A stretch of 64,000 nt of DNA from Isoetes taiwanensis. Taxonomy: Eukaryota > Streptophyta > Lycopodiopsida > Isoetales > Isoetaceae. Numbering within the stretch: position 1 is the first letter of the stretch; the number at the start of each line of letters is the position of its first letter. The notes under the pieces are model-generated. The model saw only the letters and a list, made by a program, of their open reading frames with translations, was not told the origin of the DNA and did no database searches. Below, piece after piece: positions 1-13,505 of this stretch. The translations under genes were made by a program, and so were the position numbers. Location: the NCBI GenBank assembly GCA_021234155.1, contig JAJEKV010000094.1, positions 3,020,535-3,084,534 of the forward strand, written 5' to 3'.

Positions 1-1370
1 AGGTCTCACAACAAAGTCCTATATGTCATCACTGGTTTGCTCCATTAGGGACCTATGGCCTAACTGAAAACTTAGGGGCCTATGGCCTAACTGAAAAATT
101 AAGGACTTGTGATCTACATGCATAATTAAACAGTTACATTAAATCCTATAGCGTACCTTCAGTTGATGGAGCCCTCCGTCCTGGCAATTGATGGAATCAC
201 TTGGTTCTGATTTGTATTAGAGAAATCTTTAAGCAGATCCAAAAGGCACTAGAAACCTCAAAAGAATAAGATATATTGAGATGGATTTTAAGAGCCAGAC
301 AATAGAACCACTCGAAAATAAAGACACGACTGCCTTCCAGAATCATCTCGGATGTGCAACCACAATATTTAAAAACCTGGAAGCAATTACATATAGGTCT
401 TATATTAATTTGAAGATTCTTTGGTCCACAAATCCAACCTTGCGAAAACAACATTTCCTATTTAACTTAAACCAATCAAACGAACTCAGTCTTTCAAAAC
501 ATTGACATAAGCATGTTCCGGCTTAAATTTGGCTTTTAGACAGAGATAATTATGATAGCAAAGCTGGAAAATGGGACTCAATAATAGAGCATTTCGATTT
601 ACACATTTACAATACATTGCAAAGACCTAGACTCTACTTGATTGCAACTATATTTCTTTCACTTAACTTGCCACATATCAACATTCCAGCTCCTCTTGCA
701 AAGATTTAAGAGTTCAGCATGACATAGAAGAAATTATTAGTACTTACTATGGAGATGAGGTCGGTCTTGAGCAAAAATTTGAAGACTGGATCAGTGTGAG
801 ACCTAGAAAACAAATCCATCTGCATGTTTGTGAGCATCCCAATACCCAAGGCATAGCAAGTTCCCAATGTTTAGATAGACTGATAAGAAGATCATCATTA
901 CAAATCTATAAGAACAATCAATCCAACATTCGAAACAATCTCAAGAATCACAATCAGAAGAATTACAATTAATATGACCTCGTATTGGTTCTCTGGTAGT
1001 TTCATTGCATGGAAAAGAAGAATAAGTATCCGATTCTGAGAGTCTGACAATAGAAGCATTTAGAAATAAGGATGTGAATGGGAGTTCCTGTCTTCAAGAA
1101 CTCCAGAAATGTCTGCTACAAAACTCAAAACAAAAGGAGACTCCAAAGCAGTGGCCTTACCTGCATGATCCTGGACCAGATAGTCTTTAGTGCGGCTTCT
1201 GCAAAACCCACGGAACTCCTCTTGAAAATGAGGGCATGCTCTTGTCGGACAAAGAGTTTGCAATAGGTCTAGAACCAACGGCGAGCGTTATTCTCGAGCA
1301 AAAATCATGTTATCCAGAATGGCCAATCTCGAAAAAATCCACTTCCGAGCATCTGTAAAAACGTCAAGGT
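1..1370. other. Gene-free spacer
   Basis: No convincing gene is seen on either strand; open frames are short and lack family motifs. The only structure is a short direct duplication at about 46-106, where the phrase CCTATGGCCTAACTGAAAA occurs twice 28 bp apart. Confidence 0.6.
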
Positions 1371-1374
1371 AGGG

Positions 1375-1815
1375 CTAGCGGCATACCAAGCAAAAATGTT
1401 TGATCTAGTATACCTATCCCAAGCAAAAATGTTTGATCTAGTATACCTATCCCAGTAGCATTTCTCCATCTATACCAAGCAAAGATGTTCGATCTGGTTT
1501 ACCTATCCTGGTAGCATTTCTCCATCTGCTTAGAATTCAACCTTCAAAATAAACTGCAAAGATGTTGACGGATTGCATGAATACATGCTGCTCCATACTC
1601 AAATCCACAAAAAGTGCCACGACAAAAAGAGGAGCCACAAAATGCACTGGAGAACTGCCGCTATATATGATTTGAAAGGAAAATTGCCCCTCCATTTCTC
1701 CATCTGCTTAAAATTCACACATCCGTATGCCTTCAAAATAAACTACAAAAATGTTGACGGATTGCATGAATACAGGTTGCTCCATACTCAAATCCACAAA
1801 AAGTGCCACAAAATG
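1375..1815. repeat. Local direct duplications
   Basis: Two nested duplications are visible. The phrase AGCAAAAATGTTTGATCTAG occurs twice between 1389 and 1445, with a diverged third copy at about 1481 followed by a shared TAGCATTTCTCCATCT block. A larger unit of about 105 bp at 1518-1620 recurs at 1697-1809 with about 90% identity (shared phrases GTTGACGGATTGCATGAATA and ATACTCAAATCCACAAAAAG). Frames through it are not gene-like. Confidence 0.7.
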
Positions 1816-1829
1816 CCATGACACATTGA

Positions 1830-3640
1830 AATTTTCCTATCAACGGACCAAAATGAAAGCAACAAAATCAACAATAATGACTTATTGCTTCGTGATACAA
1901 GCTCATGCTCTGCCTGCAAACAGGGGTCCGACTCGAGAAGCCGTGAGAGGGGTCAACGAGAGGAAAAAACCGTCTACCGCGGATAAATCGAAGGGATAAA
2001 AATAATTTAAAAAAAATGAAGGGACAAGATGCTGCACAGATTATCCCAAAACTTAGTCATGATCTGACGGTCCAAAATGAAAGTTGTGGGAAAAGAAATT
2101 GACGGCCGAGATGCTGTGCACACACTACATTTTGCTTTTATTACTATATATAGATAGATGTGGCGAAAGATATTCAATCCCCCATTATCACATTCAGGAT
2201 CACCAAGATTCCTTTATACTCTTAATTCAAATCATTAAATCATGATTCTCTTTCAACAATAAGAACAATCTAAGCAATCTAAGCTTCCCCTGGTGTAAGC
2301 GGTAAACCACCCACCTGAGAACCACTTCAGTGACGATCCTTTGACTCCATGTACCTATTTTCTTCTCAAAATATCCCCTCCTTTCAGCTCCTAGCTTTAG
2401 GAAGCAAGCTGCACAAAGAGATACAATGGTGCAGTCAAATTCTGATACAACTTCACTCTTTCTGCCATATCTCCCTCATACGGAAGAATTTCGGCTTATC
2501 AGACCCAAGCTAGAAAGCTGATTTGAAAATCTTTCTTACAAAGTAAGAATTACTGAAGTTGGATCTTGCCGAGATATGATGCTCTAAATTTCGGTCAGCA
2601 AAACTGCCCAAAGATTGCTCCTTCTGTCTCCTTCCAGAAACCTCATAGAACCTGATGCCCTTTTGTTTTATCACATGTCCTCATGGGTCGTTTCAAAATT
2701 GCGGAGTATCCAATCGATCATAGAATTAAACATTCATGACCAACTATATAATAACGCCAACTTATCACCATAATTATTCTTTCTTCCCTTGCTAGCTGTC
2801 ATGAATAAAATAATTTCTTCCTACATAATCAATGAGTTGACCGTACTTGCTTATACTGCCTCAGTCTTCTTCAAACATTAAAATCTCTATCCCAAGGAAT
2901 CAAACCCATCTAGACTTCCATTTTCCCATTAGAACACCATACTTCCTTAGTTGAATGAAAAGCATATATGCATTGTAGCAAATGAAATTACAAGCTTGAA
3001 ACCAGTATGCGAGGAACTGCTCTTCTTTTCAACATATCATTGTGAACCACATATGCCATTAAACCATATTCGTCTTGAAGTCCTTGACAACATCAACTAA
3101 CCACTTTGTCCATAAATAGCTCGTGCTCATGATAAATAATCTTGACTACTTATGCCTCCTCTGAACATCACTCAGATGCCATTTATTTCTTTAAATCCAT
3201 TAACGTGCTGCTTCAAAATTAACTATGTTCCATGATCTATAATATGTAGCATTATAACAGGGGTTTTTTTTTGTGATTTTGTACGCTTTTTGGCATGGTT
3301 TTCCTATGATTTCGGTGCTGTATTCATTGGGCCATACTAAATAGTATTTCTAGAGTGCGCTTTTCCGAGCGTTGATGTGGATTAGCTTTAACAATCTAAT
3401 CCGTTCTTATGTCGAGCTCCTTATTCATATGCATGAACCCAAAGAAAGCTCGTTTCTCTCTAAGCTCTTGTGGTGGTATTACCCGTCGTCTTCGCTACCG
3501 ATCCGGCTCCCTCTATCCTCATCCAATAGTTGTGGTATGGAAGTTTGTGCTCTTTCATGACAGACAATCTTTCACGGCAGAGATTGGAACAATGCATGAT
3601 ACGGTGTTATTGTGTTTTTGCTGATTTTTGCTGTTTTTTG
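1830..3640. other. Gene-free spacer
   Basis: I see no gene, tRNA or transposon terminus here. The sequence is moderately AT-rich single-copy-like DNA. Short frames at 3372-3624 have no recognisable motif. Confidence 0.5.
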
Positions 3641-3669
3641 CTGTTTATGCTTCATATTTCATTCATCTT

Positions 3670-4260
3670 TTTAAACATTCTACGTAAAAGTGTTGTGTTA
3701 TTTGGTTTTGGTTCTCAAGATTCTAACGTGCAGGCAGATTTCCAGCATGGTGAAGTGGAGATGGAAAAAGATCTGGCTATAACATCCTCAACTTCCCCTC
3801 TGCTTCCCCTCGTGCCTTTAGTACGTAATCAAGCCCGAATGACCGCATGCCGGACTCCAATCTCGCTGTAATCGCTTAATCCGACAAATAAAACCTCATG
3901 GCATGGCGGGGCAAATCAAACCTAGCAATACACCTAGCATTAGAATCGCATGCCGTGCCCAATGCTTTTCTTGAATCCAAAACATTTCCACTCAGATTCA
4001 TCTCCTTTAAACATTTTACAGAAAGTATTGTGTTATTTGCTCTTGGTTCACAGGATTCAAACGCAAGCGGGGAGATTTCCAAAGATGGTGAAGTGGAGAT
4101 GGAAAAAGATCCGCTATAACATCCTCAACTTCCCTCTCGCTACCATTTGTGCCTTAGTACGGATCCGGAGCCCGAATCCGCATGCCGCACTCCAATCTTG
4201 TTGCACTATTCAATGCGGGACAGCCAAAGTCCGCATGGCAGGCCAAAACCTAACCTAGCA
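3670..4260. repeat. Diverged ~200-bp direct duplication
   Basis: The block at about 3675-3880 recurs at about 4011-4205 with roughly 80% identity. Both contain GTTGTGTTATTTG or GTATTGTGTTATTTG, the phrase GGTGAAGTGGAGATGGAAAA and an AACATCCTCAACTTCCC motif. The flanking phrase CATGGCRKGGC...TCAAAC is also repeated at about 3899 and 4296. Indels break the frame between copies, so this looks like repeated non-coding or decayed DNA. Confidence 0.65.
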
Positions 4261-4785
4261 TTCTTTTCTTGAATCCAAAACTCGCATAAACCGCATGGCG
4301 TGGTGAATCAAACCGCAATATGTAGCATTACATCTACCATTACATCCACTCGATTACTCTTGAATACGAGACTCTGCATCGATTCAAAGATGCCAAAACC
4401 GATACCGTAACAAGAGAAAGTTTGATGATACCCTGCTGGCTTGCTCCCCCGGCAAACGCAACTGCAATATGTAGCATAAACCTCCATGGCAGGGCCAATC
4501 CAAAACCCTAACAAGATGCGACTTCATGATAGTCTACCGCTTGCTCCAAGCACCGCACTTCGACCGTGCCATATCGAAAACCCTAACCCTGCCACAACAA
4601 ATTTGCCTATCTATTTTCTACACAACTCTGAAATGACGACCTTCGTAACCATCCTTTATTCCTGGAAAATAAAAATGGAACCCCTCCTCTCAAAAACCAC
4701 CATATTGCTACATATTGCTTTAACGTGACCAACCATTGCTTAGGTTAATATCCAATTACAATTACAAGCTTGTGTTATTCTTATT

Positions 4786-7700
4786 AATATGTAGCAAAAT
4801 AACAGGGGGTTCCAGGGGGATTTGATATAGATATAATTCTTGAAACCATAGACCATATCCCTAAAACAATTCAATGGGTTATTATAAAAAAAAACATAGA
4901 TTTAAGATAAAAAATAACCACATTAGCTCACTGGTTAGATTGGTTAAAGTAGTCGTATTAGGACATTGAGTTATTTTGGTAGAGGTTCGAATTCCCGTAT
5001 TTCATATTCTAAAAGCTTAAGCCAAACCGTATAGAGGCTCGATATACCATCAAAACCTTAGGCAAACTCGTATTCGACATCTTAAAATCATAGGCGTCCC
5101 CAATCATAATTGAGCATAATCAAACGAGAGGTGTCAAGAAGCTCCAACATACAATCAAGGGCCATAGGATTGTGAATCCGACGACCGTGGTAGTCCAAGG
5201 TGCACCTCGTTTGAAATATGTAGCAAAATAACGAGGGTTCGAGGATTTGATATAGATATAATTCTTGAAACTATAGACCATATCCCTAAAACAATTCAAT
5301 GGGTTATTATAAAAAAACATAGATTTAAGATAAAAAATAATCACATTAGCTCACTTTGGTTAGATTGGTTAAAGTAGTCGATTATTAGGACATTGAGTTA
5401 TTTTGGTAGAGGTTCAATCCCTGGATTTCATATTCTAAAAGCTTAAGCCAAACCGTATAGAGGCTCGATATACCATCAAAACCTTTAGGCAAACTCAGAT
5501 TCGACATCTTAAAAATCATAGGTCCCCAATCATAATTGAGCATAATCGAAACGAGAGGTGTCAAGAAGCTCCAACATACAGTCTGGGCCATAGGATTGAC
5601 AGATCCGACGACTGTGGTAGTCCAAGGTGCACCTCGTTTAGAATATGTAGCAAAATAACAGGGGTTCGGGGGGATTTGATATAGATATAATTCTTGAAAC
5701 CATAGACCATATCCCTAAAACAATTCAATGGGTTATTATAAAAAAAAAAAAAAAACATAGATTTAAGATAAAAAATAGTCACATTAGCTCACCGGTTAGA
5801 TTGGTTAAAGTAGTCGTGATTAGGACATTGAGTTATTTTGGTAGAGGTTCAATCCCCAGATTTCATATTCTAAAAGCTTAAGCCAAACCGTATAGAGGCT
5901 CGATATACCATCAAAACCTTAGGCAAACTTCAGATTCGACATCTTAAAATCATAGGCGCCCCCAATCATAATTGAGCATAATCGAAAACGAGAGGTGTCA
6001 AGAAGCTCCAACATACTGATCAGGGCCATAGGATTGACAGATCCGGCGGCGTGTGGTAGTCCAAGGTGCACCTCGCTTAGAATATGTAGCAAAATAACGA
6101 GGGTTCCGGGGGATTTGATATAGATATAATTCTTGAAACCATAGACCATATCCCTAAAACAATTCAATGGGTTATTATAAAAAACATAGATTTAAGATAA
6201 AAATAGTCACATTAGCTCACTTGGTTAGATTGGTTAAAGTAGTCGATATTAGGACATTGAGTTATTTTGGTAGAGGTTCGAATCCCCAGATTTCATATTC
6301 TAAAAGCTTAAGCCAAACCGTATAGAGGCTCGATATACCATCAAAACCTTAGGCAAACTCAGTATTCGACATCTTAAAAATCATAGGCGTCCCCAATCAT
6401 AATTGAGCATAATCGAAGCGAGAGAGGTGTCAAGAAGCTCCAACATACGATGCGGGCCATAGGATTGATTTGAGATCCGGCGACGTGGTAGTCCAAGGTG
6501 CACCTCGTTTAGAATATGTAGCAAAATAACAGGGGTTCGGGGGATTTGATATAGATATAATTCTTGAAACCATAGACCATATCCCTAAAACAATTCAATG
6601 GGTTATTATAAAAAAACATAGATTTAAGATAAAAAATAGTCACATTAGCTCACTGTTAGATTGGTTAAAGTAGTCGTATTAGGACATTGAGTTATTTTGG
6701 TAGAGGTTCGAATCCCCGTATTTCATATTCTAAAAGCTTAAGCCAAACCGTATAGAGGCTCGATATACCATCAAAACCTTAGGCAAACTTCATTATTCGA
6801 CATCTTAAAATCATAAAGCGCCCCCATCATAATTGAGCATAATCGAAACGAGAGGTGTCAAGAAGCTCCAACATACATATAGGATTGACATCCGGCGGAC
6901 CGTGGTAGTCCAAGGTGCACCTCGCTTAGAATATGTAGCAAAATAACGGGGGTTCGAGGGGATTTGATATAGATATAATTCTTGAAACCATAGACCATAT
7001 CCCTAAAACAATTCAATGGGTTATTATAAAAAACATAGATTTAAGATAAAAATAGTCACATTAGCTCACTGGTTAGATTGGTTAAAGTAGTCGTATTAGG
7101 ACATTGAGTTATTTTGGTAGAGGTTCGAATCCCCGTATTTCATATTCTAAAAGCTTAAGCCAAACCGTATAGAGGCTCGATATACCATCAAAACCTTAGG
7201 CAAACTTCGTATTCCATCTTAAAATCATAGGCCCCCAATCATAATTGAGCATAATCAAAACGAGAGGTGTCAAGAAGCTCCAACATACTGGTTATTAGGA
7301 TTGACAATCCGATTTACCGTGGTAGTCCAAGGTGCACCTCGTTTAGAATATGTAGCAAAATAACAGGGGGTTCCAGGGGGATTTGATATAGATATAATTC
7401 TTGAAACCATAGACCATATCCCTAAAACAATTCAATGGGTTATTATAAAAAAAACATAGATTTAAGATAAAAAATAGTCACATTAGCTCACTGGTTAGAT
7501 TGGTTAAAGTAGTCGTATTAGGACATTGAGTTATTTTGGTAGAGGTTCGAATCCCCGTATTTCATATTCTAAAATAGAGGCTCGATATACCATCAAAACC
7601 TTAGGCAAACTTGTATTCGACATCTTAAAATCATAGGCGTCCCCAATCATAATTGAGCATAATCGAAACGAGAGGTGTCAAGAAGCTCCAACATACAGTC

Positions 7701-10700
7701 TGGGCCATAGGATTGACAGATCCGACGACTGTGGTAGTCCAAGGTGCACCTCGTTTAGAATATGTAGCAAAATAACAGGGGGTTCCAGGGGGATTTGATA
7801 TAGATATAATTCTTGAAACCATAGACCATATCCCTAAAACAATTCAATGGGTTATTATAAAAAAAACATAGATTTAAGATAAAAAATAGTCACATTAGCT
7901 CACTGGTTAGATTGGTTAAAGTAGTCGTATTAGGACATTGAGTTATTTTGGTAGAGGTTCGAATCCCCGTATTTCATATTCTAAAAGCTTAAGCCAAACC
8001 GTATAGAGGCTCGATATACCATCAAAACCTTAGGCAAACTCGGCATTCGACATCTTAAAATCATAGGCGTCCCCCAATCATAATTGAGCATAATCAAAAC
8101 GAGAGGTGTCAAGAAGCTCCAACATACAGTCTGGGCCATAGGATTGACAGATCCGACGACTGTGGTAGTCCAAGGTGCACCTCGTTTAGAATATGTAGCA
8201 AAATAACAGGGGGTTCCAGGGGGATTTGATATAGATATAATTCTTGAAACCATAGACCATATCCCTAAAACAATTCAATGGGTTATTATAAAAAAAAACA
8301 TAGATTTAAGATAAAAAAATAGTCACATTAGCTCACCGGGTTAGATTGGTCGATTGGTTAAAGTAGTCGATTAGGACATTGAGTTATTTTGGTAGAGGTT
8401 TCAATCCCCGTATTTCATATTCTAAAAAGCTTAAGCCAAACCAGATAGAGGCTCGATATACCATCAAAACCTTAGGCAAACTAGTCAGATTCGACATCTT
8501 AAAAATCATAGGCCCCCCAATCATAATTGAGCATAATCAAAACGAGAGGTGTCAAGAAGCTCCAACATACTCTGATCACGGGCCATAGGATTGACAGATC
8601 CGGACGATCGGTAGGTAGTCCAAGGTGCACCTCGTTTAGAATATGTAGCAAAATAACAGGGGTTCCAGGGGGATTTGATATAGATATAATTCTTGAAACC
8701 ATAGACCATATCCCTAAAACAATTCAATGGGTTATTATAAAAAAAAACATAGATTTAAGATAAAAAATAGTCACATTAGCTCACTGGTTAGATTGGTTAA
8801 AGTAGTCGTATTAGGACATTGAGTTATTTTGGTAGAGGTTCAATCCCGTGATTTCATATTCTAAAAAGCTTAAGCCAAACCGCATAGAGGGCTCGATATA
8901 CCATCAAAACCTTAGGCAAACTCAGATTCGACATCTTAAAATCATAGGCCCCCCAATCATAATTGAGCATAATCATAAACGAGAGGTGTCAAGAAGCTCC
9001 AACATACGATGCGGGCCATAGGATTGACAGATCCGGCAGACCGTGGTAGTCCAAAGGTGCACCTCGCTTAGAATATGTAGCAAAATAACAGGGGGGGTTC
9101 GTGGGGATTTGATATAGATATAATTCTTGAAACCATAGACCATATCCCTAAAACAATTCAATGGGTTATTATAAAAAAACATAGATTTAAGATAAAAATA
9201 GTCACATTAGCTCACCGTTAGATTGGTTAAAGTAGTCGATTAGGACATTGAGTTATTTTGGTAGAGGTTCAATCCCCTGTATTTCATATTCTAAAAGCTT
9301 AAGCCAAAACCCATTATATAGAGGCTCGATATACCATCAAAACCTTAGGCAAACTTCAGATTCGACATCTTAAAATCATAGGCGCCCCCAATCATAATTG
9401 AGCATAATCAAACGAGAGGTGTCAAGAAGCTCCAACATACTGATCACGGGCCATAGGATTGACAGATCCGACGATCGTGGTAGTCCAAGGTGCACCTCGC
9501 TTAGAATATGTAGCAAAATAACGAGGGGTTCCGTGGGGATTTGATATAGATATAATTCTTGAAACCATAGACCATATCCCTAAAACAATTCAATGGGTTA
9601 TTATAAAAAAACATAGATTTAAGATAAAAAATAGTCACATTAGCTCACCGTTAGATTGGTTAAAGTAGTCGATTAGGACATTGAGTTATTTTGGTAGAGG
9701 TTCAATCCGTATTTCATATTCTAAAAGCTTAAGCCAAACCGTATAGAGGCTCGATATACCATCAAAACCTTAGGCAAACTCGTATTCGACATCTTAAAAT
9801 CATAGGCGCCCCCAATCATAATTGAGCATAATCAAACGAGGTGTCAAGAAGCTCCAACATACGATCCACGGGCCATAGGATTGACATCCCACCTAATCGG
9901 GTAGTCCAAGGTGCACCTCGTTTAGAATATGTAGCAAAATAACGGGGGTTCAGGGGATTTGATATAGATATAATTTTGAAACCATAGACCATATCCCTAA
10001 AACAATTCAATGGGTTATTATAAAAAAACATAGATTTAAGATAAAAATAGTCACATTAGCTCACCGGTTAGATTGGTTAAAGTAGTCGATAGGACATTGA
10101 GTTATTTTGGTAGAGGTTCAATCCCCTCAGATTTCATATTCTAAAAGCTTAAGCCAAACCGTATAGAGGCTCGATATACCATCAAAACCTTAGGCAAACC
10201 ATAGATTCACATCTTAAAATCATAAAACAATTCAATCATAATTGAGCATAATCAAACGAGAGGTGTCAAGAAGCTCCAACATACGAATAGGATTGACAGA
10301 TCCGACGACATCGTGGGTAGTCCAAGGTGCACCTCGCTTAGAATATGTAGCAAAATAACAGGGGTTCCGTTTTGATATAGATATAATTCTTGAAACCATA
10401 GACCATATCCCTAAAACAATTCAATGGGTTATTATAAAAAAAAACATAGATTTAAGATAAAAAATAGTCACATTAGCTCACTGGTTAGATTGGTTAAAGT
10501 AGTCGTATTAGGACATTGAGTTATTTTGGTAGAGGTTCAATCCCGTATTTCATATTCTAAAAAGCTTAAGCCAAACCGTATATAGAGGCTCGATATACCA
10601 TCAAAACCTTAGGCAAACTTCAGATTCGACATCTTAAAATCATAGGCGTCCCCAATCATAATTGAGCATAATCGAAACGAGAGGTGTCAAGAAGCTCCAA

Positions 10701-11997
10701 CATACAGTCTGGGCCATAGGATTGACAGATCCGACGACTGTGGTAGTCCAAGGTGCACCTCGTTTAGAATATGTAGCAAAATAACAGGGGGTTCCAGGGG
10801 GATTTGATATAGATATAATTCTTGAAACCATAGACCATATCCCTAAAACAATTCAATGGGTTATTATAAAAAAAAACATAGATTTAAGATAAAAAATAGT
10901 CACATTAGCTCACTGGTTAGATTGGTTAAAGTAGTCGTATTAGGACATTGAGTTATTTTGGTAGAGGTTCGAATCCCCGTATTTCATATTCTAAAAGCTT
11001 AAGCCAAACCGTGATAGAGGCTCGAACCGTTATATACCATCAAAACCTTAGGCAAACTTGTATTCGACATCTTAAAATCATAGGCGTCTCCAATCATAAT
11101 TGAGCATAATCGAAACGAGAGGTGTCAAGAAGCTCCAACATACAGTCTGGGCCATAGGATTGACAGATCCGACGACTGTGGTAGTCCAAGGTGCACCTCG
11201 TAGAATATGTAGCAAAATAATGTGGGGTTCCTGTGGGGATTTGATATAGATATAATTCTTGAAACCATAGACCATATCCCTAAAACAATTCAATGGGTTA
11301 TTATAAAAAAACATAGATTTAAGATAAAAAATAGTCACATTAGCTCACCGTTAGATTGGTTAAAGTAGTCGATTAGGACATTGAGTTATTTTGGTAGAGG
11401 TTCAATCCCCGTGATTTCATATTCTAAAAGCTTAAGCCAAACCGTGATAGAGGCTCGATATACCATCAAAACCTTAGGGCAAACTCAGATTCGACATCTT
11501 AAAATCATAGGCGCCCCCAATCATAATTGAGCATAATCAAAACGAGGTGTCAAGAAGCTCCAACATACGGCCGGGCCATAGGATTGACAGATCCGGACGA
11601 TCGTGGTAGTCCAAGGTGCACCTCGCTTAGAATATGTAGCAAAATAACAGGGGTTCGGGGGATTTGATATATATATAATTCTTGAAACCATAGACCATAT
11701 CCCTAAAACAATTCAATGGGTTATTATAAAAAAACATAGATTTAAGATAAAAATAATCACATTAGCTCACCGTTAGATTGGTTAAAGTAGTCGATTAGGA
11801 CATTGAGTTATTTTGGTAGAGGTTCGAATCCCCAGATTTCATATTCTAAAAGCTTAAGCCAAACCAGAGATAGAGGCATATACCATCAAAACCTTAGGCA
11901 AACTTCGTATTCGACATCTTAAAATCATAGGCCCCAATCATAATTGAGCATAATCGAAAACGAGGGTGTCAAGAAGCTCCAACATACCGGGCCATAG
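4786..11997 (+). repeat. Satellite array, ~427-bp unit, about 17 copies
   Basis: Anchoring on AATATGTAGCAAAATAAC gives unit starts at 4786, 5215, 5642, 6081, 6513, 6930, 7347, 7759, 8190, 8640, 9072, 9505, 9926, 10342, 10768, 11204 and 11631, so units are 412-450 bp (about 427). The last unit is cut off near 11997. Each unit holds a conserved A-run, a tRNA-like segment, and a block ending GTAGTCCAAGGTGCACCTCG. Most of the unit is nearly invariant; differences cluster at CG dinucleotides and homopolymers. Small frames inside are repeat artefacts. The copy before 4786 may be diverged, as AATATGTAGCATTATAACAGG also occurs at about 3240. Confidence 0.95.
7484..7554 (+). promoter_or_regulatory. 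tRNA-like internal Pol III promoter (representative unit)
   Basis: In this unit TAGCTCACTGGTTAGATTGG (7484 onward) resembles a tRNA A box and D-loop, and GGTTCGAATCC (7544-7554) is a perfect B-box consensus, at about tRNA spacing. The same pair recurs in every unit of the array. About half the copies read GGTTCAATCC, lacking one G. The acceptor and anticodon stems do not fold well, so this is tRNA-derived rather than a working tRNA. Whether it is transcribed is unknown. Confidence 0.6.
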
Positions 11998-12978
11998 AAT
12001 CGACCTTGTGTTGTTTTTTAATGGTTGCAGCTATTACAATGAGATCTAATGGCACGAAATGCATTTCAGGCTCGACCTCAACATCACGAATGGGAGTTAT
12101 ACAAGCGTAAGGCATCACGCATTTAAATAAACCATCCTCGCACAAAGAAGATGTCACTGGCTCAAGAGGCTCCAAAACTATTATAATACCTTTTGCTATT
12201 TTCAATAACTCAATAAATTTCTAAATAAAATGCTTTTATAGCATATATAATTATATTACATTATGCTTTAATATTATAGTTACTCATGTTTCATTTTACT
12301 ATATTCCCTTTTTTCCTTAATGTCGCATATTACATAACACATATTGCTACATGTTTTAAATGTCTTTTTATTCTCTCGCGTCATTTTTTTATGGCCCGAA
12401 GGGCCAAAAAATTTTTTAGTATAATAACCAACACATAACTACCATTGACATTAATAAATATAACCATTGATCCAACACATTTAAATTAAAATCCCCTTAA
12501 ACCCCTTTGGTTTGGGTGCATATTCACACACTGGGTGACGAGGGCAGCGAGCCCCTCATAATTGTATTTTGCACGCATTTAAATCAACACCATATAGTAT
12601 TTCGGTTGAAATCTTATAGGATTTTGCGAATCTTATTATACAGTATAGCAAATCTTGTATTTGCATACCCCACAAATGAGGAACTTTACGTACGGTGTAG
12701 ATTAAGGAATAAGGGGCGAATATGCCAATCCGACAGCTCTCGATGCCCGGAGTACATAACTATCTATACAAGATTTCCAAACTAGCCATCTTGACAACCG
12801 GAACCATTAAATGCAATCCAGGCAAACTTAACCTCAGCTTATATCTTATTTTAGCCAGGGATAGGTTCAATACTGTCTATCTTTTATATGCAATACGTAT
12901 TTTTTGAAAGATACGGCACAAATTTGAAGTATAATATGTAAAAAATACGTTCAAAAACATTTCCTGTCGAAAATTTCA
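11998..12978. other. AT-rich spacer with a hairpin
   Basis: A minus-strand frame at about 12000-12205 (start of the frame at 12205) codes for about 67 residues before it runs into satellite sequence. It may be a remnant of an unknown gene cut by the array, but no motif is recognisable. At 12384-12410 a T-run, GGCCC-GAA-GGGCC and an A-run make a strong hairpin. Nothing else is identifiable. Confidence 0.4.
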
Positions 12979-13046
12979 GCGTGGCGTAAATAATTGTTTT
13001 CACTATTTTAAAATCACGCAGTTTAAACAGCTTGTTTACGCCACGC
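12979..13046. repeat. Foldback, 15-bp arms
   Basis: GCGTGGCGTAAATAA at 12979 pairs with TTGTTTACGCCACGC ending at 13046, with one mismatch and a 38-nt loop. It is probably a small MITE remnant or structured spacer; no flanking duplication is clear. Confidence 0.6.
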
Positions 13047-13404
13047 GAAAGTTTGTAAAGCATCTTGAGGCATTTTCTTAAGGGAAAAAAAGTTTTTGCG
13101 CCATTATTTGGTCTGTTTTGAGCAGGTGAATTATTATATATAAGAAAAACATGTTTAACCCTAGAATTCACCTCGAACGTTGACTACCAGGTCGAGTCAA
13201 CATACTCCTTGGGGAACGGTCAGCCTTTGAGGTGTGGGTTTTGCGTTCGAGGCCTGACGCCGGAATATGTGAAGTGGGATTACTCCTTCCCAGAGTTTTC
13301 CGACCTTGGGTTCCTACCCTGTTCCTTAGAGACCTATAGGTTCCTGTCCTTCCCTCCTTATGCTCGAACGAGACATCGATGTAACGTATGCGTAGTGAGC
13401 TTGC

Positions 13405-13418
13405 TCCTTCGCATATAT
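13405..13418 (+). promoter_or_regulatory. Possible TATA box of the hAT gene
   Basis: CATATATACACG lies about 90 bp upstream of the first ATG of the hAT-derived gene, and the DNA between is free of upstream ATGs in good context. The match is to the TATA consensus only; no transcription start is known. Confidence 0.3.
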
Positions 13419-13505
13419 ACACGTTGGCCTTTAATTCGGATGATTAAAGAGTCTTTATTCTTTATAATAGCAGAGCACAGCCAGTAATTTTAGATAGCAG
13501 CAGGG

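Noticed and set aside
4786-11997. Many short minus-strand frames with shared peptides (such as MVYGFKNYIYIK) looking like a gene family
   Set aside because: They are translations of the satellite unit; frames are broken at random between units and have no independent support.
12384-12410. Helitron 3' end hairpin
   Set aside because: The hairpin is not followed by CTRR at the right distance, and no TC 5' end or Rep/Hel coding is present.
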